From WHSV01 sp050693975 (GTDB lineage: Bacteria; Actinomycetota; CADDZG01; WHSQ01): a stretch of 13,115 bases of DNA. Shown here in pieces: positions 1 to 6,866 of the stretch. Within the stretch, counting starts at the first letter, position 1. Each line of letters starts with the position of its first letter. The notes under the pieces are model-generated. The model saw nothing but the letters and a program-made list of their open reading frames with translations, searched no databases and was not told the DNA's origin. The stretch lies in the NCBI GenBank assembly GCA_050693975.1, contig JBOGWV010000222.1, positions 1 through 13,115 on the forward strand. The letters are read 5' to 3'. Position numbers and translations under genes: made by a program.

Positions 1-689
1 AGGAAGATGACTATCGCTCCGAAGATGAAGCCTCCCGCGTGCGCCTGCCACGCGACGCCAGGCTGCGGAACGAGGAACTGATACAGGAACCACAGCCCGA
101 GCACGACGAACGCGCTCAGTTGCAGAATCGTCCATATGAAGATGATCGGGACCAGCACGTTCACCTTGGCCCGCGGATAGAGAATGAAGTACGCGCCCAG
201 AACCCCGGCGACCGCGCCCGACGCGCCGATGGCGGGGATATCCGAGCCGAGGTTCGTCAGAACCTGGCCGAAACCCGAGGTGAGCGCAGCCAGGACGTAG
301 AACAGGATGTACTTCACATGTCCGAGAAAGTCCTCGACGTTGTTACCGAAGACCCAGAGAAACAGCATGTTGCCCGCGATGTGCAGGATGTTGCCGTGCA
401 GAAACGCCGAGAAGACCAGCGAGAAGAGGAACTCGGGAAGCGTCCTTTCGGGAATCTCGATGGCGGATGTCGTGCCCTGAACGGTTGCGGGGCACTCGTC
501 CTCGAATTGACAGGGAATCGGTGCGGTCTCGACGAAGAAACGCTCGTCGTTGATGGAACCGCCGGCGATGCTCGGGGGGCCCGGCTGAATGAAGAAGAAA
601 GCGAGCACGTTCATCGCGATCAGCACGAGCGTGATGACCGGAGTCCGGCGAGTCGGATTTGCATCCGAGATCGGTATCAACTGGAGCAC
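1..689 (-). CDS. Rhomboid-family intramembrane serine protease (C-terminus cut by window edge)
   Basis: Membrane-embedded serine protease that would cleave transmembrane substrates within or near the lipid bilayer; the substrate is unknown. The minus-strand frame starts at GTG 689-687, directly after an in-frame TGA, so translation cannot begin further upstream. 229 codons are visible. The full rhomboid active-site set is present: HxxxN in the second membrane segment (H103, N107), the nucleophile in GASG (S157), and the catalytic histidine in WQAHAGG (H217), followed by a GxxxG-like helix. TM1 covers about residues 18-34. A long loop (about 36-82) between TM1 and TM2 carries a Cys pair (C60, C66). 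Helices follow at about 88-115, 124-145, 152-170, 176-200 and 213 onward. The last residues lie before position 1. There is no Shine-Dalgarno sequence, but a TATACT box ends 6 nt before the GTG, which suggests a leaderless mRNA. The family call is firm; the biological role is open. Confidence 0.93.
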   Translation of the reverse strand, partial: MLQLIPISDANPTRRTPVITLVLIAMNVLAFFFIQPGPPSIAGGSINDERFFVETAPIPCQFEDECPATVQGTTSAIEIPERTLPEFLFSLVFSAFLHGNILHIAGNMLFLWVFGNNVEDFLGHVKYILFYVLAALTSGFGQVLTNLGSDIPAIGASGAVAGVLGAYFILYPRAKVNVLVPIIFIWTILQLSAFVVLGLWFLYQFLVPQPGVAWQAHAGGFIFGAIVIF

Positions 690-695
690 TCATCG

Positions 696-701
696 AGTAT
701 A
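696..701 (-). promoter_or_regulatory. Putative -10 box for a leaderless rhomboid transcript
   Basis: On the minus strand the hexamer TATACT (5 of 6 match to TATAAT) ends six bases before the GTG start codon of the rhomboid gene. At normal -10 spacing, transcription would begin at or next to the start codon, which fits the absence of a ribosome binding site. No convincing -35 hexamer is visible at 17-18 bp. Leaderless mRNAs are common in Actinomycetota, but this assignment is inferred from spacing alone. Confidence 0.4.
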
Positions 702-702
702 G

Positions 703-718
703 GTTCGTGGGTACGAAC
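703..718. promoter_or_regulatory. Perfect inverted repeat in the divergent spacer, possible operator
   Basis: GTTCGT and ACGAAC form perfect 6-bp arms around a 4-base GGGT spacer. The repeat sits in the -10/-35 spacer of the putative minus-strand promoter and just upstream of the Shine-Dalgarno sequence of the plus-strand phasin-like gene. That placement suits a regulator binding site controlling one or both divergent genes, but a short RNA hairpin or chance is also possible. It is not a canonical Gram-positive LexA box, whose arms have the opposite orientation (GAAC-N4-GTTC). Confidence 0.35.
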
Positions 719-734
719 GATTAGGAGGTCGTGA

Positions 735-1175
735 GTGAGAGACGAGATCAGGCGATTGGCGTTGGTTACATCGGGCATCGTCGAGCTCACCAGAAATCGC
801 GCCGAGAACATAGTGCGCGATCTGATCTCATCAGGTGACCTCTCAGGAAGCCAGGCGGGTCAAGCGGTGAAGGAGCTGATGGAGCGCAGCCGTCAGAACC
901 GCCGCGAGATCCTGAACCTCGTCCGCAGCGAGATCCGTGGCCAGATCGAGGCCCTCGGGCTCGCCTCGAAGCGCGACATCGAGCGACTGGAGCGGCGCGT
1001 CGCGAGGCTGGAGGGTCGCCCCTCGGCGACCACCAAGAAGAAGCCCCCGAAGAAGAAGACCGCGAAGAAGACCGCGAAGAAAACCAGCAAGAAGGCGAGT
1101 AAAAAGACCACCGCGCGACCGAGCGCCGAGCCCTCCTCCATGCCCACCCCTTCACCCGAGAATCCGCCCGGCTAG
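735..1175 (+). CDS. Phasin-family (PhaF-like) protein with lysine-rich repeat tail
   Basis: A 146-residue soluble protein. Residues 1-95 are predicted to be almost entirely alpha-helical and charged, ending in a short coiled coil (SKRDIERLERRVARLE, about 78-93). This resembles the polyhydroxyalkanoate granule-associated phasin/regulator family found widely in Actinomycetota. Residues 99-126 are a lysine-rich tail with five 4-residue units (KKTA, KKTA, KKTS, KKAS, KKTT), like the histone-H1-like tails of PhaF proteins that contact DNA; a proline-rich end follows. The start is GTG 735, chosen because AGGAGG at 723-728 lies 6 nt upstream. No PHA synthase or depolymerase gene lies in the window, so a storage-granule role is only a family inference; a DNA- or envelope-associated helical protein is equally possible. 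The gene is divergent from the rhomboid gene and 27 nt before the next ORF. Confidence 0.75.
   Translation: MRDEIRRLALVTSGIVELTRNRAENIVRDLISSGDLSGSQAGQAVKELMERSRQNRREILNLVRSEIRGQIEALGLASKRDIERLERRVARLEGRPSATTKKKPPKKKTAKKTAKKTSKKASKKTTARPSAEPSSMPTPSPENPPG
1053..1112 (+). repeat. In-frame 12-bp tandem repeats encoding KKTA-like units
   Basis: Five consecutive 12-bp units encode the lysine tail of the phasin-like protein. The first two units (1053-1064 and 1065-1076) are identical (AAGAAGACCGCG) and the next three are degenerate. The unit length equals four codons, so copy-number change would lengthen or shorten the tail without a frameshift. Confidence 0.85.
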
Positions 1176-1202
1176 TGCCCCCAGGGGAGATAATCACCGC
1201 TC

Positions 1203-1391
1203 ATGGACCCTTCCGACGACCGGATCACGACCGAGGCCCCTCGACCGACCCTGCGCGAGCGCGCCAGACAGGCCATCGAGGACGGCAACGCATCCGATGA
1301 CTCCGAGCGCCTGAGGCTGCTCGAGGAGCTTCACGACGAGCTCGAAGGTGAGCTCGAGCGCGACGTTGGCGAAGCTTCGCCTCGACGCTGA
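1203..1391 (+). CDS. Small acidic hypothetical protein upstream of tlyA
   Basis: A 62-residue, strongly acidic and helical ORF with no membrane segment or Cys/His cluster. Its C-terminal half (RLRLLEELHDELEGELERD, about 37-55) looks like an amphipathic helix or short coiled coil. It begins with ATG 1203; GGGGAGA at 1184-1190 could serve as a rather distant ribosome binding site, and GATAAT at 1189-1194 could be a -10 box for a nearly leaderless start. Its 3' end overlaps the start of tlyA, suggesting translational coupling. M. tuberculosis has a similarly small hypothetical gene (Rv1693) just upstream of tlyA (Rv1694), so the position is conserved as far as I recall; homology was not tested. 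Function unknown. Confidence 0.6.
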   Translation: MDPSDDRITTEAPRPTLRERARQAIEDGNASDDSERLRLLEELHDELEGELERDVGEASPRR

Positions 1392-2154
1392 ACTCGTAAG
1401 GCGCGGGCTTGCCTCGTCGCGCGCGGAGGCACGACGTGCGATCGAAGAGGGGATTGTGCTCGTAAAGGGCATGCCCACCGCCCGCGTCGCAACCATGGTG
1501 TCTCCGAGCGATCCGATAGCGCTGACCGGCGAGGGTCGCCGATTCGTTTCTCGTGGCGGCGACAAACTCGACGGCGCACTCGACCGTCTCGACGTTGTCG
1601 TCAAGGACAGGCGCTGGCTTGACGCCGGGGCCTCGACGGGGGGTTTCACCGACCGTCTCTTGAGGGGAGGCGCGACCGCGGTGATCGCTGCCGATGTGGG
1701 CTACGGTCAACTCGACTGGGGTCTTCGCAACGACGAGCGGGTGACGGTGCTCGAGCGCACGAACGTGCGCACGTTGACGCCGGGAGACCTCCCCTGGCGG
1801 CCGGACGGGGTGGTTGCCGACCTGTCGTTCATCTCGCTGACACTGGTGCTTCCCGCTCTGGCCGACGTCGTCGCAACCGAGGGAGACTTCGTCCTCATGG
1901 TCAAACCGCAGTTCGAGGTCGGCAAGGACCGGGTCGGACGGGGAGGGGTGGTCAAGGATCCGGCCCTCTGGACGGAGGCGGTCGAGCGAGTCGTAGCGAG
2001 CGGCGCCGAGCGGGGGTTGGTGCTGGCGGGTGCGACCGCATCCGACGTCATCGGGCCCGCGGGTAACCGCGAGTTTTTCGTACACCTGAGCCGGCGCGGG
2101 CCTCACAATAGGGGAGCGATCGAACGAGCGATCGCCGAGGCACCTCCGACATGA
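1348..2154 (+). CDS. tlyA: TlyA 16S/23S rRNA (cytidine-2'-O)-methyltransferase
   Basis: SAM-dependent enzyme of the TlyA family, which 2'-O-methylates C1409 of 16S rRNA and C1920 of 23S rRNA in mycobacteria; its loss gives capreomycin resistance there. An N-terminal S4 RNA-binding domain (about residues 9-60, DAELVRRGLASSRAEARR) is joined by an RRFV linker (64-67) to an FtsJ/RrmJ-like Rossmann domain. The SAM loop is DAGASTGGFTD (92-102), followed by AADVGYGQLDW, VVADLSFISL and VKPQFEVG. The K-D-K-E catalytic set is intact: K73, D158, K186, E242. GTG 1348 gives 268 residues; TTG 1366 gives 262 and lines up better with the mycobacterial N-terminus (MARRARVDAELVRRG). Neither has a good ribosome binding site, and both overlap the preceding small ORF. 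The stop overlaps the nadK start as ATGA. Confidence 0.96.
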   Translation: MSSSATLAKLRLDAELVRRGLASSRAEARRAIEEGIVLVKGMPTARVATMVSPSDPIALTGEGRRFVSRGGDKLDGALDRLDVVVKDRRWLDAGASTGGFTDRLLRGGATAVIAADVGYGQLDWGLRNDERVTVLERTNVRTLTPGDLPWRPDGVVADLSFISLTLVLPALADVVATEGDFVLMVKPQFEVGKDRVGRGGVVKDPALWTEAVERVVASGAERGLVLAGATASDVIGPAGNREFFVHLSRRGPHNRGAIERAIAEAPPT

Positions 2155-2957
2155 GGAATTCAGTGGAGATAAAGAGGGTTTCGTTCGTGGTCCACCCGGA
2201 GAGTCCGGACGCGGCTAGCGTTCGGGACGAGATCCGGCGGTTCCTCGGCACCCACGGGGTCGAGGTGTCGGACGACCATCCCGATCTCGTGGTTTCAATG
2301 GGCGGAGACGGAACCATGCTGCGCGCCTCGCACGAGGCTCACGCCGCGAACGCGTTGTTGCTCGGAGTGAACTTCGGTGACCTCGGCTATCTCACGGAGG
2401 TCGACGCCGGCGAGGAGGTTGACGCACTGAAGCGCGTGATCGACGACGACTACCGCATCGAGGAAAGGATGATGCTCGCCTGCGAGGTCAGAAGCGACGG
2501 GCGCATCGAGCACCATGTGGGGCTCAACGAGGTCCTGGTCGAGCGCTCCGCCCGCCACCGCGTCGTGCGACTTCAGGTGCGGATCGACGGGGAACGCCTG
2601 GCGACCTTCAACGCCGATGGGGTCATCGTCGCCACCCCCACCGGGTCCACCGCCTACGCGCTGAGCGCGGGCGGTCCCATCATCTCGCCACGGGCCGAGG
2701 CACTGCTCATCGTGCCGGTGAGTCCTCACCAGATGTTCTCCCGGCCGGTGGTCCTGGCTCCGGACGACGTCGTCGAGATCCAGGTGGACGACTCGGTGCC
2801 GGTCGCCTCGTTGTCTTTGGATGGAACGCTGGGGTGCAAGCTCGAGCCGGGAGCCGTCGTAACCGCCCGCCGCCACCCGCGGCCGCTGCAACTGGTGAGG
2901 CTGGGCGGGCCGGACTTCCTCGAGCGACTGCGCGCCAAGCTCGACCTCCCTTCCTAG
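2151..2957 (+). CDS. nadK: NAD kinase (ATP/polyphosphate-dependent)
   Basis: Phosphorylates NAD to NADP in the cytoplasm. The diagnostic motifs are GGDGT (51-55, phosphate-binding and catalytic Asp), LGVNFGDLGYL (71-81), LNEV (125-128), and the NAD-binding stretch from DG (156-157) through TPTGSTAYALSAGGP (162-176). A C-terminal beta-rich domain with SLSLDG follows. At 268 residues it is shorter than M. tuberculosis PpnK (about 307) but within the family range. ATG 2151 overlaps the tlyA stop (ATGA). GTG 2163, preceded by GAGGAA at 2153-2158, is an alternative start that would remove four residues. The tlyA-nadK-recN order is the classic actinobacterial arrangement and implies co-transcription with tlyA. 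Confidence 0.97.
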   Translation: MRNSVEIKRVSFVVHPESPDAASVRDEIRRFLGTHGVEVSDDHPDLVVSMGGDGTMLRASHEAHAANALLLGVNFGDLGYLTEVDAGEEVDALKRVIDDDYRIEERMMLACEVRSDGRIEHHVGLNEVLVERSARHRVVRLQVRIDGERLATFNADGVIVATPTGSTAYALSAGGPIISPRAEALLIVPVSPHQMFSRPVVLAPDDVVEIQVDDSVPVASLSLDGTLGCKLEPGAVVTARRHPRPLQLVRLGGPDFLERLRAKLDLPS

Positions 2958-2969
2958 CCAGTTATCCGG

Positions 2970-2985
2970 CCCCGTTGGGGGTTTT
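2970..2985 (+). terminator. Weak candidate intrinsic terminator after nadK
   Basis: CCCC at 2970-2973 can pair with GGGG at 2977-2980 over a 3-base loop, followed by GTTTTGT. The stem is only 4 bp, so this is marginal. It falls 12 nt after the nadK stop, at the only sizeable gap between tlyA and the end of the cluster. Confidence 0.3.
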
Positions 2986-3011
2986 GTAGAGATTTCGCGA
3001 AGCGGGGCGGA

Positions 3012-3032
3012 ACCCACCGTTTCTAGGTGGGT
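3012..3032 (+). promoter_or_regulatory. Hairpin in the recN 5' region
   Basis: ACCCACC (3012-3018) and GGTGGGT (3026-3032) form a perfect 7-bp stem with a 7-base loop. It ends 7 nt before the probable recN ribosome binding site (AGGA, 3040-3043) and lacks a U-tract, so it is more likely an operator or mRNA leader structure than a terminator. An 8-bp palindrome TTCGCGAA lies nearby at 2994-3001. No LexA-type box was recognised here. Confidence 0.4.
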
Positions 3033-3052
3033 CACCCTTAGGATTTGGGCGA

Positions 3053-4732
3053 ATGCTGATCGAGCTTGTTGTCGAGGGCCTCGGCGTAATCGAACGCGCC
3101 GAGCTGGAGCTGGAACCAGGCTGCAGCGCCCTCACTGGTGAAACCGGAGCCGGCAAGACCCTTGTGGTCGCGGCTCTCGGGCTGCTGGTTGGTGGGCGCA
3201 GCGACCGCGCCCTGGTGCGCGAGGGCGCCTCCGAGGCCCGAATAGAAGGCCGCTTCGTCGTCGAGGGGGGCCACGACGCCGTGAAGATCCTGCGTGCCCA
3301 CGGCATCCTCGAGGACTCCGATCCCGCGGGCGATGTCGAGATCGTGATGGCGCGCACCATCGCCGCGGACAAGGGGGGCAAGGCTCGTATCAACGGCCGG
3401 CTGGTCACGGTTGCGGCCCTAACCGAGCTCGGCGAATGCCTGGTTGAGATCGCGGGCCAGCACGAGGCTCAGGGCATCGGCGCGCCACCGCGACAGCGCA
3501 TGCTGCTCGACTCCTTCGCCGGACCAGACGTGCTGACAACCTCCAAGAACGTGGCCGACGCCGTGCGCGCCGCGGCCCGGATGGAGCGAGAACTCGAGGA
3601 GCTGCTGGCGAGCGAGCGGGAACGGGAGCGCGAGCTCGATCTACTCCGCTACGAGATCAACGAGATCACCAGGGCCGAGCTTCGCGAAGGCGAGCACGAG
3701 ACGCTGGTGGCAGAGGCGTCGAGGCTCGAGCACGCCGAGTCGATAGCGCTCGCGCTCCAGGGCGCAGGGGAGGCCCTGCGCGGTGAGGGCGGAGCGGCGG
3801 AGACCCTCACCTCGGCGTATCGAGAGGTCGATCAGGCGGCGCGACGAGACCCGTCCCTCGCGGAACACGCTCGGCGGCTCGAGGCGGCCTCCCTCGAGGT
3901 TGCGGACGTCGCCGACGAGCTGGCGCGCAGCGTGGTCACCCCCGATCCTGAACTGCTCGACGAAACGCGACAGCGCCTCGACGTCATCTCCCGCCTCAGG
4001 CGCAAGTACGGCGAAACCACCTCCGAGATCCTCGACTACCTCGACCGCAAGCAGGCCCGCGTGGCCGAGCTAGAGGGCGCGGAATCGTCCCTCGAACTGC
4101 TGCGAACCACCCACGAGGAGCTGCTGGCGCGGGCTCATGAGCTTGCGGCCTCGCTGCACGAAGAGCGCGCTCGGGCGACCGCGCGACTCGAACGGGCGAT
4201 GGGGGAGACGCTGACCACCCTCGCCCTCGACGGCGCTCGATTCGAGGTAGCCCTCGGTGAGCGCGAGCTGTACGAAGGGGGAATCGACGCGGTCGAGCTC
4301 CGCGTGGCGGCCAACCCGGGTGAGTCGCCTCGCCCGGTGGCAAAGGTGGCATCGGGCGGCGAGCTTTCCCGCATAGCGCTCGCGCTGCACCTGCTGACGT
4401 CCACGCCGGGCGCCGAGACGATTGTGTTCGACGAAGTCGATGCGGGAGTCGGTGGACGAGCGGCTCAATCGGTGGGTCGCTCCCTTGCCGAGCTCGCCGC
4501 GACAACGGGGGCCCAGGTCCTGGTCGTAACCCACCTTCCTCAGGTCGCCGCGTTTGCCGACACGCATTATCGGGTGGCCAAGGAGGCCGGGGAGCACCGG
4601 GCGTCGTCCATGGTGTCGCGGGTCGAGGGCGCGGAGCGCGTGGACGAGCTGTCGCGCATGCTCGCGGGAATGCCGGAGAGCGACCGGGCGCGCGAGCATG
4701 CACAGGAACTTCTCGACAGCGCCGCACGATGA
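3053..4732 (+). CDS. recN: DNA repair protein RecN
   Basis: SMC-like ATPase of double-strand-break repair, acting in the cytoplasm on DNA ends with the RecA pathway. 559 residues, the normal family length. The N-terminal half-ATPase holds Walker A GETGAGKT (29-36) and the RecN-typical VEIAGQHEAQ segment (Q-loop region). A charged, helix-rich central part (about 165-385, with ELEELLASERERERELD-like stretches) forms the short coiled-coil arms. The C-terminal half-ATPase holds the ABC signature ASGGELSR (433-440), Walker B IVFDEVDAGVGG (457-468) and the H-loop VVTHLPQVAA. ATG 3053 is preceded by AGGA at 3040-3043. The last codons overlap steA as ATGA, so recN probably heads the seven-gene run. 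In several Gram-positives recN is SOS-induced, but no LexA site is apparent here. Confidence 0.97.
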   Translation: MLIELVVEGLGVIERAELELEPGCSALTGETGAGKTLVVAALGLLVGGRSDRALVREGASEARIEGRFVVEGGHDAVKILRAHGILEDSDPAGDVEIVMARTIAADKGGKARINGRLVTVAALTELGECLVEIAGQHEAQGIGAPPRQRMLLDSFAGPDVLTTSKNVADAVRAAARMERELEELLASERERERELDLLRYEINEITRAELREGEHETLVAEASRLEHAESIALALQGAGEALRGEGGAAETLTSAYREVDQAARRDPSLAEHARRLEAASLEVADVADELARSVVTPDPELLDETRQRLDVISRLRRKYGETTSEILDYLDRKQARVAELEGAESSLELLRTTHEELLARAHELAASLHEERARATARLERAMGETLTTLALDGARFEVALGERELYEGGIDAVELRVAANPGESPRPVAKVASGGELSRIALALHLLTSTPGAETIVFDEVDAGVGGRAAQSVGRSLAELAATTGAQVLVVTHLPQVAAFADTHYRVAKEAGEHRASSMVSRVEGAERVDELSRMLAGMPESDRAREHAQELLDSAAR

Positions 4733-5925
4733 AGATAATCGGCAGGCGCAGGCGGCAGGCACTAGAGGTGCCTGGGGCGATCGTCGGCGTGGCGCGCGTC
4801 GATTACAGAACCAAGGATCTCTCGACGCGCTTGGGCCCCGGCGAAATCGCAATCATCGACCACGAGGACATGGACCGCATCTCCGCCGAGGGACTCATAC
4901 AGCATCGCGTCGCCGCGGTCGTTAACGCGTCGGCGTCGATAACGGGCCGATATCCCAATCTGGGTCCCTTGTTGTTGTGCTCGGCGAAGATCCCGGTCAT
5001 CGACAAGGCAGGGCCGAAAGTCATGTCGGTCGTCGAAGGCAGTGAGGTGATCGTCGACGGCGACCGGCTGTATCGAGTCAATGGAGACGACCATGTCGAG
5101 ATCGCGCGCGGCACCCGGCTCACGCTCGAGGGGGTCGAGCATTCCCTCGACAAGGCCAAGCAGGGAATCTCCAGTGAACTCGAACGCTTTGCTCAGAACA
5201 CCATCGAATACATCGAGGACGAGCGCGATGTGCTGCTCGAGGCGACGCGTCTGCCCGAGGTCGCGACCGAGTTTCACGGCCGCCACGTGCTGATAGTCGT
5301 GCGAGGCTACGACTACAAGGATGACCTCAGAGCCCTTCGTTCCTACATCAGGGAGGTCAAGCCTCTGCTCATTGGAGTGGACGGTGGCGCCGACGCGCTT
5401 ATCGACGTGGGTCTGAAACCTCACATGATCATCGGGGACATGGACTCGGTGACCACCGAGGCGCTTACCTGCGGGGCGGAGCTGGTGGTTCACGCCTACG
5501 CGGGCGGACACGCGCCGGGATTCGAGCGACTCGAAGCCCTGGGCCTGCCGTGCGTGGTGTTCGAGGCGACGGGCACCTCCGAGGACATCGCCATGTTGCT
5601 TTCCTACGAACGGGGAGCCGAGCTGATCGTCGCGGTTGGAACCCATGCAAACCTCATCGAGTTCCGAGACAAGGGGCGCAAGGGCATGGCTTCAACCTTT
5701 CTCACGCGCCTTCGCGTGGGTCCGATCCTTGTGGACGCGAAGGGACTAAGCCGCCTCTATCACGGCCGCGTGCGGCGGCGTGATCTCGTCGCACTGGTGG
5801 GCTCGGCGTTCCTCGCCATGCTGATCGTGATACTCCTCTCGGACGTCTTCCGGGCCCAGCTTGTGCTCTTGTGGGCCCAGTTCACGATTGCATGGGACTC
5901 GGTTAAGGAAGCGGTGTTCGGATGA
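4729..5925 (+). CDS. steA: SteA-like cytokinetic ring protein (thiamine-pyrophosphokinase-like fold, C-terminal membrane anchor)
   Basis: Counterpart of M. tuberculosis Rv1697 by position and motifs. In Corynebacterium glutamicum SteA localises to the division site and, with SteB, influences septal peptidoglycan splitting. 398 residues. The N-terminal half (about 1-180) has conserved stretches such as VVNASASITGRYPNLGP. The C-terminal half resembles thiamine pyrophosphokinase, with GVDGGADALID (216-226), MIIGDMDSV (233-241) and GTSEDIAMLL (282-291). One membrane helix at about 353-372 is followed by a short tail. A real thiamine pyrophosphokinase lacks the extra N-terminal region and the anchor, so that function is unlikely. 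ATG 4729 has no clear ribosome binding site; it overlaps the recN stop, indicating termination-reinitiation. Confidence 0.9.
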   Translation: MKIIGRRRRQALEVPGAIVGVARVDYRTKDLSTRLGPGEIAIIDHEDMDRISAEGLIQHRVAAVVNASASITGRYPNLGPLLLCSAKIPVIDKAGPKVMSVVEGSEVIVDGDRLYRVNGDDHVEIARGTRLTLEGVEHSLDKAKQGISSELERFAQNTIEYIEDERDVLLEATRLPEVATEFHGRHVLIVVRGYDYKDDLRALRSYIREVKPLLIGVDGGADALIDVGLKPHMIIGDMDSVTTEALTCGAELVVHAYAGGHAPGFERLEALGLPCVVFEATGTSEDIAMLLSYERGAELIVAVGTHANLIEFRDKGRKGMASTFLTRLRVGPILVDAKGLSRLYHGRVRRRDLVALVGSAFLAMLIVILLSDVFRAQLVLLWAQFTIAWDSVKEAVFG

Positions 5926-6866
5926 TCGACTTTCGCTACCTGCTGGTAACGGTCGTAGGTATCTTTCTGGCTCTGACGATCGGCATCGCACTCGGGGCCG
6001 GGTTTCTCGGCGAGCCCCTCCGCAAGAACCTCCAGAACAGGATCGAGACGGTGGAGGGGGAGGTTCAGGAGCAGCGCAGCCAGATCGGCCAGCTCAACGA
6101 TCAGAACGATGAGATCACCGCGTTCGTCCAGGCCGCCGAGCCGTGGGCCATCCAAGATCGCCTCACCGGTCGGGACGTCGTCCTGTTCACGGTCGATGGG
6201 GCCGACGGGGGAGTGGTTGGGGGAACCATCGACACGCTCGAGTCCGCCGGCGCAGAGGTCGTGACGGAGATCAACCTCGGCGAGAAACTGGCTATGGAGA
6301 ACGAGCCGGTGGCCAACGAGCTTGCGACGATCGTCGACTCGGTGGCGAGCGAGCCGCAGGGCGTGATGCTCGACGCGGCCTCAGCTCTGGGGGAGGGGGC
6401 GGCGTCGCTCTCGTCCAACGGCGAGAGTCTCACTCCGGACGGCGAACCATCCACACAGGAATCGTACGGGGAGCTTCTCGCACTTCTCGGAGACAAGGAC
6501 TTCATCTCGGTGCCCCGACGCGACCAGAACGATCTCATTCCCCGAAACGCATCGTTCGTTATCGCCGGTGGCAACGCGACGCCGAAGCCCTTTGACGTTC
6601 CGGCATTCGTCACACGACTTGCGCTTGATCTGGCTGAGGGAAACAACGACGTGGTCGTGACGGAGTCTTCGTCGAGCCAGTGGGGGATGGTCGAGGGGAT
6701 TCGCAACGACGATGACGCGGACGCGCTCGTATCGACCGTCGATGTTGGCGAGCTCCCTCGCGGGCACGTCGCGGTGGTTCTGTCGCTTGCGGGAAGCGCG
6801 TCGGAGCCCGGGCATTACGGCAACAGCGAGGGAACCCTTCCCCTGCCCGATCCACCACCCGAGTAA
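5922..6866 (+). CDS. steB: SteB / MctB-type membrane-anchored coiled-coil protein
   Basis: Counterpart of M. tuberculosis Rv1698, often annotated as copper transporter MctB; the corynebacterial orthologue SteB partners SteA. 314 residues. The family N-terminus IDFRYLLVTVVGIFLALTIGIALGAG contains the single membrane helix (about 6-27). A coiled coil follows at about 33-72 (QNRIETVEGEVQEQRSQIGQ). The remaining part is a presumably extracytoplasmic alpha/beta domain with VLFTVDGAD, a glycine-rich VIAGG and the C-terminal family motif GHYG (297-300), ending in a proline/acid tail. One helix is hard to reconcile with a channel in an organism without evidence of a mycolate outer membrane, so an envelope or division role beside SteA is the better guess. 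The start overlaps steA (ATGA) and the stop overlaps murJ (TAATG). Confidence 0.88.
   Translation: MIDFRYLLVTVVGIFLALTIGIALGAGFLGEPLRKNLQNRIETVEGEVQEQRSQIGQLNDQNDEITAFVQAAEPWAIQDRLTGRDVVLFTVDGADGGVVGGTIDTLESAGAEVVTEINLGEKLAMENEPVANELATIVDSVASEPQGVMLDAASALGEGAASLSSNGESLTPDGEPSTQESYGELLALLGDKDFISVPRRDQNDLIPRNASFVIAGGNATPKPFDVPAFVTRLALDLAEGNNDVVVTESSSSQWGMVEGIRNDDDADALVSTVDVGELPRGHVAVVLSLAGSASEPGHYGNSEGTLPLPDPPPE

Noticed and set aside
703..718. SOS (LexA) box
   Set aside because: Arms read GTTCG...CGAAC, the reverse of the Gram-positive GAAC-N4-GTTC order, and the flanking genes are not DNA-repair genes.
39..734. A 231-codon plus-strand open frame over the rhomboid region
   Set aside because: The minus strand encodes a rhomboid with all catalytic residues; the plus-strand translation is low-complexity and charged without a family match.
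1790..1813. Possible fifth copy of the 24-nt repeat inside tlyA (GCGGCCGGACGGGG)
   Set aside because: Only about 9-10 central bases match and it lies in a conserved coding region, so it is consistent with GC-rich chance similarity.
4729..5925. Thiamine pyrophosphokinase
   Set aside because: Only the C-terminal half resembles that fold; the N-terminal conserved region, membrane anchor and recN/steB context identify SteA.
5922..6866. Copper transporter
   Set aside because: The common database name for this family is copper transporter, but one membrane helix plus a coiled coil and coupling to steA favour an envelope/division role.
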